From: Bifidobacterium goeldii
Lineage (GTDB): Bacteria > Actinomycetota > Actinomycetes > Actinomycetales > Bifidobacteriaceae
Reading direction: 5' to 3'
Assembly (NCBI RefSeq): GCF_003951095.1
Contig: NZ_QXGL01000002.1
Span: 310,001-374,000, forward strand
Length of the DNA: 64,000 nucleotides
Of this stretch, positions 53,794-64,000 are shown piece after piece. The first letter of the stretch is position 1, and each line of letters starts with the position of its first letter. The position numbers and the translations under genes were made by a program. The notes under the pieces are model-generated. The model was given only the letters and a program-made list of their open reading frames with translations, did no database searches and had not been told where the DNA came from.

Positions 53794-55354
53794 CGTTGCT
53801 CCTGTTCAACAGCACTGTGGCAATCGCTATCGTCACGCCCGCGCAAGCAACGGTCAATGCCAGCCAAGTCATCGGCTGCCAAAAGGCTGCAGCATGCTCC
53901 ATCGTGCCGCCGGGGGCGAATGGCCATTTGAGTTTTGCTTCGTAAAGCAGTGAAGCGATCTTCAACGTGAGCCATGCGCAGATCACCGTACGAACAACCC
54001 ACCGGCGGCTCGGTAGCCAAGTGAATCCACAAGCGATCACAATCGCGAACACGATAGAAATCAGGCTGAAATACACAGCATTGGCGCTGCCGCCTTGCAC
54101 GTAAAACAGCAGTTGTTGCAATACTGTGCCGCCGAACGCGCAGGCGAGCAGTACGACCATGAGCAGGTTCGCGATAGCCTGACCGCGTTCAATGGCTCGG
54201 CTATCGGCTTGCGTTTTGGCGTGAGCGGCAACACGTGGCACACTGCCCAATATTGAGCGCACTGCCCACACGATCAACGCAATAATGCCAGCAGCCAGCG
54301 GAATGATAGTCAGCAGTAGGACGAACGCCCAGCCGAATCGCGTGGCGGTCACTGCAGCGTTGTGATATTGCGACATCGCGCTTTTGTAGAATTCCGAACT
54401 CAATAGGGAGGCGATAAATGACTTATGCGTATCGCGCTGCAAGTGCGTGCTTGACCATTCGGGCTGGGAGCCAGTGAAGTTGCCGGACAGTGCGTGCAAA
54501 CGCAGGTAGAACCATGCAGATCCGCAGACTGCCAGTATGCCGGGGATGATGTCGAGCATGAGCACGCCGCGCACACGGCGGCGACCACTGCCACCGAACG
54601 CGAGTGCTGCGATGAACACGATCAGCAGACACAGTGCCATGATCGGAATCGTAGACAGACGAGTGAGCGGCGCTCCAATCACGATGAGCCACCACGCGAT
54701 GAGACTGCCTCGCGGTATTGTTACGCCGCCACGTCCGCCTGCAGCACCACTCGCCAGCGTGCGCACGAGCTTTGCTGTCATGCCAATCAGTAACGTCACC
54801 CACAAGCTCGCCAGCGTGTAGTTAAACACCACCGATGGCAGGCAACGATTCGCCGCAACGATCAGCGGCACCAGATCAACCGCTAAGCATTCGCGGCCGA
54901 TTACCCATTTGCCCGCCCACCGGGAGCAAACAATCAGCGTCACGCCCATCACCCATACCAGCAGGCGCATAGCCCAAATGCCACGAATCGGGTGGTGGAG
55001 CGTATCAAACAGTAGAAAAATCGGTACCTCAAGCGCATAAAACATTGGCGGATGCTGGTAACGCCATTGCACGTCAAACGGATACGTGAGATGCAACGGG
55101 TTGAATTCCGCGCCACCGAAGAACGTTGGTAAATGGCCTTGCGTGAGCTGGTACACGTAGTCAATTTCCAACGTTTCATCAAAGCTGAAGAACGGCGGCC
55201 ACGCGATGTTTTGCCATAGGTCACTGCCGGAATAGAGCAACAATGCGGCAGCCAACAACAGTAAACCCGCGTTTCCTATACGCGTTCGCGACGCCCCATG
55301 ACGATTCCCGCGCGCTGTTTGCTGAGAGTCAACGGATGTTCCACGTGCTGCCAT
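53774..55354 (-). CDS. polytopic membrane protein, probable GT-C glycosyltransferase
   Basis: About 526 residues and ten or more hydrophobic segments. The early extracytoplasmic loop has FFSFDETLEIDYVYQLTQGHLPTFFGGAEFNPLHLT, with acidic residues placed as in GT-C (GT39/GT83-type) lipid-linked sugar transferases, then RYQHPPMFYALEVPIF. I infer a role using polyprenyl-phosphate-linked sugar. GAGGATAAACAGT precedes ATG 55354. It is convergent with the GT4 gene and overlaps its 3' end. Confidence 0.6.
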   Translation of the reverse strand: MAARGTSVDSQQTARGNRHGASRTRIGNAGLLLLAAALLLYSGSDLWQNIAWPPFFSFDETLEIDYVYQLTQGHLPTFFGGAEFNPLHLTYPFDVQWRYQHPPMFYALEVPIFLLFDTLHHPIRGIWAMRLLVWVMGVTLIVCSRWAGKWVIGRECLAVDLVPLIVAANRCLPSVVFNYTLASLWVTLLIGMTAKLVRTLASGAAGGRGGVTIPRGSLIAWWLIVIGAPLTRLSTIPIMALCLLIVFIAALAFGGSGRRRVRGVLMLDIIPGILAVCGSAWFYLRLHALSGNFTGSQPEWSSTHLQRDTHKSFIASLLSSEFYKSAMSQYHNAAVTATRFGWAFVLLLTIIPLAAGIIALIVWAVRSILGSVPRVAAHAKTQADSRAIERGQAIANLLMVVLLACAFGGTVLQQLLFYVQGGSANAVYFSLISIVFAIVIACGFTWLPSRRWVVRTVICAWLTLKIASLLYEAKLKWPFAPGGTMEHAAAFWQPMTWLALTVACAGVTIAIATVLLNRSNATAQTQ

Positions 55355-55564
55355 ACTGTTTATCCTCACACGGATAGCGTACACGGTTACGTGCTTCTAG
55401 GCGCGGTAAATACTTGTGCGGTAAATACTTGATTTTTCAACCGTTGAGCACCGGCCAGCCTCGCACAGAGCAACCATTGAAACGTGCGGGAAACTACTAT
55501 ACTGTGAACGTCCACACAGATAAGGCCGTCGGCAGCGCCGATTGCGGTTCGGGAAGACCTAGGT

Positions 55565-58297
55565 ATGACATCCGTTTTGCAGAAGATTCGCGCGCTAGCG
55601 TCTGCGCATCGTGTTGCCGCAGTTACCATCGTGTTTGCGCTGTTGGCAGTTGTTGTGGGTGTGGGGCGTTTTCAGCCGGTGAATGTGCATTATGTGGCGG
55701 TGTTCAGTGACAATAGCGTTGCGGCGTCTGAGCAGGTGGTTTTTCGGTTTGATGACAATCCTGGCTATTCGAGTTCGGCGACGCAGAGCGCGTTCCCAGT
55801 GAACGGCACGGCTGATATTCGTGTGGATTCACTGAATGTGGATTCTGCTTCACTGGTTATCGCAACCGCTAGTTCGAAAGCAGTGTTGCAGCGTCTTGAT
55901 GCGATCGTCGCGGTGGGTGATCGTACGTTGTATACGGCTGCGAGCGTTGATGGCAGTGCGTTTACTGCGGGCTCTCATGCTGATGGTGAGCGGGGCTCGT
56001 TTACGCTGGACCAGCAGAGGCTTGCCAAGTTTGAGCGAACGATTGCGTTTCGTTCGGAGACGAAACTGTTTCTGCTGACACTGCTGTTGATTGCGTATGT
56101 GATTGCGTTGTGCCGTGTGAGTGTATTGCGTGCGCTTGATCGACGGTATGTTGCGTTTGGCACGGTGGTAGTGCTGTTGATTGGCGGGTTTTTGGCGAAC
56201 ACGTGGCTGGTGAAGCAGCCGCTCACCTACCAGTATTCGTACGCATTCTCGCAAACCACGGATATTGATAACGCGGAACCGTATGAGTTAACGCAATCGT
56301 TTGTAGCCCAGCAGGATGAGTTACGTGATCTGCGCTTGCCAGTCTCGTACGCGTATTCGGTGAATCCGGATGATATTGGTAACGCGAATTACAGTACGAC
56401 GTTTGTGAATTCGCGTGAATTCCGCAATCAGTACCTGATTACTGTTACTGAGCAATCGTCTGGCGCGGTGTTGTACAACGGTATGCTTACGCCGCAATTG
56501 TTGAGTGGTGATGCGAACGCTCTGCGCGCGGTTATTCCGGTAACAGCTGATCATGCGGCTGGTCAAACGTTCACGATCACTATTCATAAACTCGATGATC
56601 AGCCAGCAACAGTTCGCTTCCAAGGCGCTGAGCTCGCGAGCCCAGTGGATTCATTGACGGCAGCGAGCACAACCGGCATGAACAGCACGAGTGATCAATC
56701 TGCATCTGCACCGTCGTTTACGTATGTGAACTTGGCGGTCGGGTACGCTGGCTACCCGTATCAGGCTGCAATCACTGCGATTATTATCGTCTTGCTTGTG
56801 CTGCTGCTGTTTAATTGGTGTGCGGGCCGCTACTTGCATGGTATTGCGCGCACAGCAGCGTGCGCGGTGAATTATGTGCTGTTGGGTGTGTACGCGTGCT
56901 TCCAGTTCCTGATTTACACGCGGTATGTGCAAGGGTTCCCGGATGAGGACGCGCACTTGTCGTATATTGCGTTTCTCAAGCAACATGGCGGCATCATCCC
57001 GAACTTCGCGGACATGAAAGTGTATACCGCGCCTAGTGTTGGCGTGCTTGACCTCTCGCAGCCGATCGAGTTCAACCGGCTTGGTCACCCGCCACTGTTC
57101 TACCAAATCGAACGACTCCTCGGCGGTATGACCGTTAACGGTTCACTTGCCATGTTCAGTTTGAACCGCATGCGCGCGATTTCTTTCCTGATTGGTTTAG
57201 CGGGTATTGCACTCGTGTTCTATATCGGGCTTACACGTATTCGTAAGATTCCCGCACTGCACTTACTGTTCGGCCTGATGGTGGTCAGCCCACCGAACCT
57301 GATTTACACCATCAGTGGCGTGTCTAACGACTCGATGACGCTGCTCGCCGTATCCGTGTTCGTGCTTGGTATCGTGCGATTTGTTGAGCAACGGTACAGT
57401 CTGCTCACGTATGTGATCATCGCCATCGGTCTTTCGATGACATTGCTCAGCAAAATCACCGCCGCAATGATCGTCGGGTTTATTGCTGTTGGCGTGATTA
57501 TCTACACGCTAGTGGAACATCGCGGTAAGCAGGCGCTGCTGCGCTGGCAGTTCCTTGCTACGCTGCCGATTTACCTGATTCCAATCGCATACTTTGCAAA
57601 GTTAGTTGCTCGATTCCATACGATTCAGCCAAGCTTCCAAAAGTTTGACTTCGCCGGCTACGTGCAATCAACGTTCTACTACGACGTCAATCATCGAATG
57701 TCGATGAGCGTATGGCAGTACGCGCAGTATTTCACGACGAGTTTCCTGCAATGGTGGCATTCGCTCGCTGGCAACACGAGCGTGGGCAAACCATCAATTC
57801 CTTTGTACTCGATCGACCGTGTAGCAGTAATGGCCGTGCTCCTGACACCACTACTGATGGTGTTCATGAAGAAAAGCCGCCAACGCACGTATTTCTTGAT
57901 CGCTGAAACCAGCATTCTGCTCACCGTGTTGTATCAAGCGATCTCCGCGTTCAAAGGCTTCCACACCAACGGATACCCCGGTGCGTTTTCCAGCCGATAC
58001 TACCTGTGCGCGATCGCCGTATTCGCACTAGCGATTATGTGGATGATCTGCCAATGCTTCTCACAGAAAGATACTGATACTGATACTGATACTGATGCTG
58101 TTCTCGCATCGGCAGCAGCAGAGACAGTCCCAACATCGCATAAAGCTACGAAGACATCCGACACTGTTGTTCCGCTCACGCAGCTTGGCACGGCAATTTG
58201 CTTGACCGCGATTATCCTGCTGGTATTCGACGGTTTTATTTACTCAGTGCTCTACTACGCCAACACCATCACCGGATTCACCGGCATCGCCGCATAG
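55565..58297 (+). CDS. DUF2142-like polytopic membrane protein
   Basis: A 910-residue protein. One N-terminal helix is followed by an extracytoplasmic domain (about residues 35-160), another helix pair and a second beta-rich domain. A C-terminal block then has about ten helices. QGFPDEDAHLSYIAFLKQHGGIIPNF matches DUF2142, and EFNRLGHPPLFYQIERLLGG is the acidic-loop-like segment of the family. Its role is probably sugar transfer or polymer assembly. Near the C-terminus an imperfect GATACT repeat (about 58072-58096) encodes a short Asp-Thr run. Confidence 0.78.
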   Translation: MTSVLQKIRALASAHRVAAVTIVFALLAVVVGVGRFQPVNVHYVAVFSDNSVAASEQVVFRFDDNPGYSSSATQSAFPVNGTADIRVDSLNVDSASLVIATASSKAVLQRLDAIVAVGDRTLYTAASVDGSAFTAGSHADGERGSFTLDQQRLAKFERTIAFRSETKLFLLTLLLIAYVIALCRVSVLRALDRRYVAFGTVVVLLIGGFLANTWLVKQPLTYQYSYAFSQTTDIDNAEPYELTQSFVAQQDELRDLRLPVSYAYSVNPDDIGNANYSTTFVNSREFRNQYLITVTEQSSGAVLYNGMLTPQLLSGDANALRAVIPVTADHAAGQTFTITIHKLDDQPATVRFQGAELASPVDSLTAASTTGMNSTSDQSASAPSFTYVNLAVGYAGYPYQAAITAIIIVLLVLLLFNWCAGRYLHGIARTAACAVNYVLLGVYACFQFLIYTRYVQGFPDEDAHLSYIAFLKQHGGIIPNFADMKVYTAPSVGVLDLSQPIEFNRLGHPPLFYQIERLLGGMTVNGSLAMFSLNRMRAISFLIGLAGIALVFYIGLTRIRKIPALHLLFGLMVVSPPNLIYTISGVSNDSMTLLAVSVFVLGIVRFVEQRYSLLTYVIIAIGLSMTLLSKITAAMIVGFIAVGVIIYTLVEHRGKQALLRWQFLATLPIYLIPIAYFAKLVARFHTIQPSFQKFDFAGYVQSTFYYDVNHRMSMSVWQYAQYFTTSFLQWWHSLAGNTSVGKPSIPLYSIDRVAVMAVLLTPLLMVFMKKSRQRTYFLIAETSILLTVLYQAISAFKGFHTNGYPGAFSSRYYLCAIAVFALAIMWMICQCFSQKDTDTDTDTDAVLASAAAETVPTSHKATKTSDTVVPLTQLGTAICLTAIILLVFDGFIYSVLYYANTITGFTGIAA

Positions 58298-58306
58298 CAC
58301 AATGAC

Positions 58307-58347
58307 AGTGGGCGGGTGCTGCTGAATGCAACACCCGCCCACTTTTG
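58307..58347. terminator. bidirectional terminator between DUF2142 gene and rmlCD
   Basis: A 12-bp GC-rich stem (58307-58318 with 58332-58343), a 13-base loop and TTTT on the plus strand. It separates convergent genes. Confidence 0.85.
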
Positions 58348-58366
58348 CGTTAAATCTTAGGCAGTC

Positions 58367-59815
58367 TTACTTCGCCAGTTCCTTGGCCACGTACGCCTTG
58401 AGGCTTTCCTCCCAATCAGCGGGCGTGTAGCCAGCCTGCTCGATCTTGGTCAGGTCGAGCGCGGAGTGGACCGGGCGCGGGCTGACCGGGTTCTTCGCGT
58501 TGGTGAAATACTCGGCGGTGGAAATCGGCTTGACCTTGTCGCCGTTGCCGTTGGTCTGCTCGAACACAGCAGCAGCGATTTCAGCCCAGTTCTTGACCGC
58601 GCCGGAGCCGGTCAGGTTATAGGTACCGTAGGGGGCGTGACTGTCAAGCAGGTGGAAGATTGCTTCAGCCATGTCCTTGGTGAACGTGAGGCGGCCGAAC
58701 TGGTCGTCGACCACGGTCACCTGGTTCAGCGCGTCGTTCTCGTCTGCCACACGGTTAGAGAGCATCATCATCGTCTTGACGAAGTTGTGGCCTTCGCCGA
58801 TCACCCAGCTGGAACGCAGAATGTAGTGTTCCGGCGCGTTTGCCACGGCGATGTCACCGGCGGCCTTGGTCTGGCCGTACACGCCGAGCGGCGCGAAGTT
58901 CTCAGTCTCCGTGTGCTGTTCGACCGTGCCGTCGAACACGTAGTCGGAGCTGACGTGCACGAGCGTGATGTGGTGATCCTTGGCAACGCGAGCCAGCAGA
59001 GCCGGTCCCTGAGCGTTCGCCTTCCATGCGATCGGGCGGCCTTCTGCGGTTTCGGCCTTGTCAACAGCCGTGTATGCGCCGGCGTTGATGATCGTGCCGT
59101 ACAGGCTCCAATCGTACTTGTCGTACGCAGCCGGATCAGAGAAGTCGAATTCGTCGATATCGGTGTATTCGAAGCCTTGCAGGTTGTGTGCTTCCGCGTA
59201 TGCGCGGATTGCGTGGCCGAGCTGGCCGTTGCAGCCGGTCACCAGCGTGCGCTTCGGAGCCATCGGCTTGGCGTCCTTGAGCATCGGGTGGTGCAGATCA
59301 GCTTCACTACGCTCGGATTCCTCCAGCGGAATCGGCCACTGGATGTTGAGCTCCGGGTCCGCGAGGTTCACGAACGTGTAGGTCTTCTTCTGCTCGAGGC
59401 TCCAGTGTGCGTTCACCAGATACGTGTACACGGTGCCGTCTTCGAGCGCCTGGAAGCTGTTGCCCACGCCGCGCGGCACGTAGATCGCCTTCGACGGGTC
59501 GAGACGGGTGGTGAACACCTGGCCGAAGCTCTCGCCCGGGCGCAGGTCAACCCACGCGCCGAAAATCGAGCCAGCGGCGATCGAAATGTACTTATCCCAC
59601 GGCTCCGCGTGGATACCGCGCGTCACACCCTTGGTGGCGTTGAACGAAATATTGTTCTGTACCGGGCCGAAATCAGGCAGACCCAGCGCAGTCATCTTCG
59701 CGCGCTGCCAGTTCTCCTTGAACCAGCCGCGATTGTCGCCGTGCACCGGCAGATCGAACACCAGCAGGCCTGGAATGTTCGTCTCCGTGACCTTCAGTTC
59801 CTTTTCAAAATCCAT
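58367..59815 (-). CDS. rmlCD: fused dTDP-4-dehydrorhamnose 3,5-epimerase / reductase
   Basis: A 482-residue fusion of the third and fourth steps of dTDP-L-rhamnose synthesis. Residues 1-190 are the RmlC cupin (GWFKENWQRAKM, VTRGIHAEPWDKYISIAAGSIFGAWVDLRPGESFGQV, YVPRGVGNSFQAL). Residues 200-482 are the RmlD short-chain reductase (TLVTGCNGQLGHAIRAYA, HVSSDYVFDGT, YGQTKAAGD with the catalytic Tyr-Lys). Most bacteria have two genes; the fusion is usual in bifidobacteria. GAGGTCAATC precedes the ATG. Confidence 0.93.
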   Translation of the reverse strand: MDFEKELKVTETNIPGLLVFDLPVHGDNRGWFKENWQRAKMTALGLPDFGPVQNNISFNATKGVTRGIHAEPWDKYISIAAGSIFGAWVDLRPGESFGQVFTTRLDPSKAIYVPRGVGNSFQALEDGTVYTYLVNAHWSLEQKKTYTFVNLADPELNIQWPIPLEESERSEADLHHPMLKDAKPMAPKRTLVTGCNGQLGHAIRAYAEAHNLQGFEYTDIDEFDFSDPAAYDKYDWSLYGTIINAGAYTAVDKAETAEGRPIAWKANAQGPALLARVAKDHHITLVHVSSDYVFDGTVEQHTETENFAPLGVYGQTKAAGDIAVANAPEHYILRSSWVIGEGHNFVKTMMMLSNRVADENDALNQVTVVDDQFGRLTFTKDMAEAIFHLLDSHAPYGTYNLTGSGAVKNWAEIAAAVFEQTNGNGDKVKPISTAEYFTNAKNPVSPRPVHSALDLTKIEQAGYTPADWEESLKAYVAKELAK

Positions 59816-59836
59816 GATTGACCTCGAATCTTAATT

Positions 59837-60673
59837 TCACTGATACTGTTCAAAAACTTGGCAGGGGTTCGCGCGCTTCAATGGCTCAGCTAAATCCGGT
59901 AATGCTAAGCGGATGCAATCATCACCTAAAGAGCCGAGCACAAACAACATGTCACGACGCACCTTAGAGAATTCAACTCTAAGTAAATTTTCCTCATGGC
60001 CGGCACGATTCCGAACGAGTCGAATGCTTTTCAGCCGATCTGCTAGTTCTCTCCGTAAACGATCCATATAATCATCTGTATCGGAACCAGGAAGTCTTGC
60101 GTTGCGCATGCGCCGCTCCTCTAGAGCCCATGCGTTACGTATGTTCGGAAATGCGTTCATCAAAACCGCTGCCAATTCAGGATCTTTTCCAGCCTGGCGC
60201 AGCATGCCGTCCCAAGCGCCGAAAGTCAACTGAGCAAACATATCATTACGATTAACCGAATCACCATGCCGGGGATGAGCACGATCAGAACGCCATGACT
60301 GCTGCTTGCGTAAAGCTGAAACGCGTGCCTCTTCTAAATGGTCTCGACCATCTCCATTTAATAAATGGCGAATTCTGTTCAATGGATCGACATAATCAAT
60401 ATCTATCCAATCTGTTAATCGCACGGCGTCTTGGGCATGCAGCCATTGACGCAACTGCATATCGATAGCGTTGCGAACAAAAACTTCTACATACGCAACG
60501 TATCCCATAATCGTCGCCGACATATTGACATTCCATCGATACAAATCCAAGGTCGCCGTGGTGATTACGCCATTCTCAGTACCGGTTGACAGCATCTTGA
60601 CCGCATAATCCCGATACACTTTAAGACGCGCAGAGCTGAACAGTCGCGCAACGTCATCATCTTGGATTTGCAC
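59837..60673 (-). CDS. Abi-like HEPN-domain protein
   Basis: A 278-residue all-helical protein. LYRWNVNMSATIMGYVAYVEVFVRNAIDMQLRQWL near residue 45 and MFAQLTFGAWDGML near 150 are typical of Abi_2/AbiD-F-type proteins. RLVRNRAGHEENLL near residue 215 contains RN(x)4H, the HEPN ribonuclease motif. Such proteins act in abortive phage resistance or toxin systems. GTG at 60673 has AGGAT upstream. The gene is AT-richer than its rml neighbours, with more ATA and TTA codons, which suggests acquisition. No antitoxin partner is adjacent. Confidence 0.75.
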   Translation of the reverse strand: MQIQDDDVARLFSSARLKVYRDYAVKMLSTGTENGVITTATLDLYRWNVNMSATIMGYVAYVEVFVRNAIDMQLRQWLHAQDAVRLTDWIDIDYVDPLNRIRHLLNGDGRDHLEEARVSALRKQQSWRSDRAHPRHGDSVNRNDMFAQLTFGAWDGMLRQAGKDPELAAVLMNAFPNIRNAWALEERRMRNARLPGSDTDDYMDRLRRELADRLKSIRLVRNRAGHEENLLRVEFSKVRRDMLFVLGSLGDDCIRLALPDLAEPLKRANPCQVFEQYQ

Positions 60674-60712
60674 TATCGAAATATCCTTACTACACTGGAC
60701 CGTGTTTATAGG

Positions 60713-60735
60713 GGCCGCCCACTTGTGGGGCGGCC
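60713..60735. terminator. hairpin between Abi-like gene and rmlB
   Basis: GGCCGCCC pairs with GGGCGGCC around a seven-base loop, 28 bp after the rmlB stop. The T-run is on the plus strand, so termination of minus-strand rmlB is less certain. Confidence 0.6.
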
Positions 60736-60762
60736 GTTTTCATATACACACGTTTACAGCGT

Positions 60763-61824
<1,062 letters not shown>

Positions 61825-61887
61825 TTAGGGCGGTGAGCTATTTAGAAATAACTCACCGCCCCTGATCTACTTAAACTTCAGAAACTG

Positions 61888-63321
61888 TTATTCTGCCGTC
61901 TGATGCGCTCCGCGTAATTTAGCGCGTGGCTTCTGTGACTGTAGGTCACCGTGATTCATCCGGTACAGATAAACCATGACTGCCGGCAACAGATAATACA
62001 TCTGGGCAGCGTAACGGAACATAGGAACCGGTGCAAAGCACAACAGCGATATCAGTGTGGCAAACAGCGGGACGGTCACAGTCAGGTAATCAGTAACCAT
62101 GCGCTTGCGAATAGCAAAGAACAAGCCCACAAGCATCGTCCACAATGGCAATGCACGATTAAAGAGCACATAATTCACTACATCTGCCACCAATGGGAAA
62201 TGCGAACCCGTATACGTGTAATACTGGCTGGCGAACCAATGCTGTGCCGCAGTTTCTGTATTCGGGAACTGGGCTAAGTATTCTTTACTGCAAATATCTT
62301 TACATTTACCTATGGTAAAACCATCATGATTAGCGAAATCAATGCCAATCATAATGCTGCCTGGGTCCGGAGTAATTCGCCAGAACGGGTACATCAGGTC
62401 AAGATACGCACGAATATAGGATTTCGGATTACGAATTCCAATTTCAAACCATGCCTTAACATAGTCCACAGTCAAAGCAGTGTGCATTTTTTCGGGATCC
62501 GCTGTAATGGGATCGTAGCGATTCTTCCACTCTTCCTTACTGCGAATTTGATAGATAACTTCACCTGCCGAATCAGGGATATCACCGCCATCGTAGATGG
62601 CTCGAGCTATCTGCTGAGAGGGGACTGACAACAGTTCTTGCGAAGCGGACGGACGAGCTTGCAGCACCGTACCAAACAGAAAACTGAAAGCAGCTATCAT
62701 CACAATAATCGCCGCAAACAGTACAGCCAGCCGAGCGCGGATCTTGGAATATCGCAATACAAAAATGATGAAAACGAACACCACAATCAGAACGGCATTT
62801 TTACGTAATTCAAATGCCATAAGCAATAACAGTCCGAAAGTGATGATGAACCAATTTTGACGCAGTGCCTCTCCACGTGTCATAGATATTTCAATCAACA
62901 TCACAGTAAGCGGCAACAACGTGTACGCAAAAATGAGATCAGAACTGTACAACAAGTTATACATAAGGAACGTCGGGAACAACGCAAAAAATATCGATGC
63001 CACTATGCTGGCTTTTGCAGAAAGTAGACCAGCTCGTTCCAAGCGATAAAGAGAAAACACTACGGCAACTACGAAATAAGCAATCTGTACAAATCCGTAA
63101 AAACCATACGATGGTGTGAAGTACATAAATGGTACTGCCAGATAGCCCCACACCAGCGAATGCCACTGAGAAGGATTACCGGTAATTATGTTTGCGATAG
63201 TTGCTTGATGATCTGCCTGAATAAAACCCGGCCACGCAAAAAATAAGCAGAGCAAATTAGGAATCAGCAAAATCGCCGTCATAATGCAATAACGCCACAG
63301 CATACGGCGCTTTGAATCCAT
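61888..63321 (-). CDS. polytopic membrane protein of surface polysaccharide region (DUF6020-like)
   Basis: A 477-residue protein with about 11 hydrophobic segments. The first loop, WPGFIQADHQATIANIITGNPSQWHSLVWGYLAVPFMYF, and MYNLLYSSDLIFAYTLLPLTVMLIEI resemble proteins of the DUF6020 type seen in actinobacterial and lactic acid bacterial polysaccharide clusters. A large extracytoplasmic domain lies near residues 225-330. It could be a polymerase or sugar transferase; no catalytic motif is certain. The gene is noticeably AT-richer than its neighbours, which suggests transfer. Confidence 0.6.
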   Translation of the reverse strand: MDSKRRMLWRYCIMTAILLIPNLLCLFFAWPGFIQADHQATIANIITGNPSQWHSLVWGYLAVPFMYFTPSYGFYGFVQIAYFVVAVVFSLYRLERAGLLSAKASIVASIFFALFPTFLMYNLLYSSDLIFAYTLLPLTVMLIEISMTRGEALRQNWFIITFGLLLLMAFELRKNAVLIVVFVFIIFVLRYSKIRARLAVLFAAIIVMIAAFSFLFGTVLQARPSASQELLSVPSQQIARAIYDGGDIPDSAGEVIYQIRSKEEWKNRYDPITADPEKMHTALTVDYVKAWFEIGIRNPKSYIRAYLDLMYPFWRITPDPGSIMIGIDFANHDGFTIGKCKDICSKEYLAQFPNTETAAQHWFASQYYTYTGSHFPLVADVVNYVLFNRALPLWTMLVGLFFAIRKRMVTDYLTVTVPLFATLISLLCFAPVPMFRYAAQMYYLLPAVMVYLYRMNHGDLQSQKPRAKLRGAHQTAE

Positions 63322-63422
63322 TTCTTCACCTCATTGATTGTCATAGCAATTTCATGCTATCGGCTCGCCCAGTTCTCAAATATCTTACCCGCTTGTGCAC
63401 GGACATAGTTACACTGAAGCGT

Positions 63423-64000
63423 ATGACTGAGAGAACCACCGAGCCCACTGTTGCCGTTTTGCTGCCTTGTTATAACGAGGAGATCACTATTGGCAAGGTG
63501 GTTCGCGATTTCCGCGAGGCACTGCCGCAGGCGACCGTTTACGTGTATGACAATAATTCCACGGACCGCACGGCTGAGATTGCTACGGCGGAAGGCGCGA
63601 TCGTGCGCAAAGAACCGCGCCAGGGCAAGGGCAATGTGATTCGTGCGATGTTTGAGGACATTGACGCTGACGTGTATGTGATGGCCGACGGCGATGACAC
63701 GTACCCGGCGGATGCTGCTCCGGCAATGGTTGCGAAAGTGCTTGAAGGCTATGACATGGTAATCGGCGATCGCCTGAGCTCCACGTATTTCCAGGAGAAC
63801 AAGCGTCCGTTCCACAACTTCGGTAATCGTCTCGTGCGCGGTTCGATTAACGGTCTGTTCGGCGCACACGTGACCGATATTATGACCGGCTACCGCGCGT
63901 TTTCGTTCTCGTTCGTCAAGACGTACCCGGTACTGTCGCGCGGTTTTGAAGTCGAGACGGAAATGACGATTCACTCGTTGAACAACAATCTGCGACTGTA
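63423..64000 (+). CDS. GT2-family glycosyltransferase (3' end beyond window)
   Basis: The first 192 residues are visible. They show TVAVLLPCYNEEITIGKVVRDF, YVYDNNSTDRTAEIA and VMADGDDTYPADAAPAM, the nucleotide and DXD-like motifs, then DIMTGYRAFSFSFVKTYPVLSRGFEVETEMT. This matches polyprenyl-phosphate glycosyltransferases of the dolichyl-phosphate-glucose-synthase type. ATG 63423 follows CACTGAAGCGT, a weak site. It runs off the right edge, so length and any C-terminal membrane helices are unknown. Confidence 0.88.
   Translation, partial: MTERTTEPTVAVLLPCYNEEITIGKVVRDFREALPQATVYVYDNNSTDRTAEIATAEGAIVRKEPRQGKGNVIRAMFEDIDADVYVMADGDDTYPADAAPAMVAKVLEGYDMVIGDRLSSTYFQENKRPFHNFGNRLVRGSINGLFGAHVTDIMTGYRAFSFSFVKTYPVLSRGFEVETEMTIHSLNNNLRL

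Noticed and set aside
58466..59821. 451-codon plus-strand frame over rmlCD
   Set aside because: Exactly antisense to a full-length RmlC-RmlD fusion with intact motifs; the frame is a composition artefact.

Overview
The window looks like a chromosomal segment of a Bifidobacterium, most like the urease-positive lineages related to B. longum subsp. infantis. The GC content is high. Many genes start at GTG or TTG, or share ATGA or TGATG stop/start overlaps. The left part has the actinobacterial tad/CpaE pilus block and the ppk-mutT1 neighbourhood. The genus is inferred from gene content and remembered gene families, not from a database search.

Layout. Positions 1-4656 (minus strand) hold a lipid-kinase fragment and a compact Flp/Tad pilus operon (CpaE-like ATPase, TadA, TadB, TadC, DUF4244 pilin, two TadE-like proteins). 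Two copies of a DnaA-box-bearing repeat punctuate this block. Positions 5269-9510 hold ppk, mutT1 and an unknown gene. Positions 9862-11172 encode an AAA/DUF4143 ATPase preceded by 23-bp tandem repeats.

Positions 11339-36774 form a nitrogen-acquisition island. It contains a nickel/cobalt ECF importer (CbiM-CbiQ-CbiO), the urease accessory genes ureE-F-G-D on the plus strand, the structural genes ureC and fused ureAB on the minus strand, and a complete urtABCDE urea importer. Between these lie an arginase-family ureohydrolase with a divergent IclR regulator and an MFS carrier, an Hsp20 gene with a HAIR-like operator, a secreted HNH nuclease and an AAA/DUF234-type ATPase. A three-gene flavin redox module (flavinylatable FMN-binding protein, ApbE, ferric-reductase-like flavocytochrome) sits inside the urease locus. 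The plausible joint role is that urea is imported by Urt or released from a guanidino compound by the ureohydrolase, then hydrolysed by a Ni-urease supplied by the importer and matured by UreDEFG.

Positions 37072-39483 hold upp, rlmH and a PP2C-like gene. From 39622 to the end lies a cell-surface polysaccharide region. It has GT2 and GT4 glycosyltransferases, a 1379-residue tandem-duplicated glycosyltransferase, UDP-glucose dehydrogenase, a flippase, a Wzm/Wzt-type ABC exporter, the dTDP-rhamnose genes rmlA, rmlB and an rmlC-rmlD fusion, and several polytopic membrane proteins. A HEPN/Abi-like gene lies between the rml genes. The last glycosyltransferase runs off the right edge.

Intergenic spaces are unusually rich in inverted and direct repeats: a 28-bp perfect inverted repeat between ureF and ureG, twin 35-37-bp palindromes 180 bp apart, and a two-hairpin element present at two places in the island. 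I recognised no rRNA, tRNA or CRISPR array.
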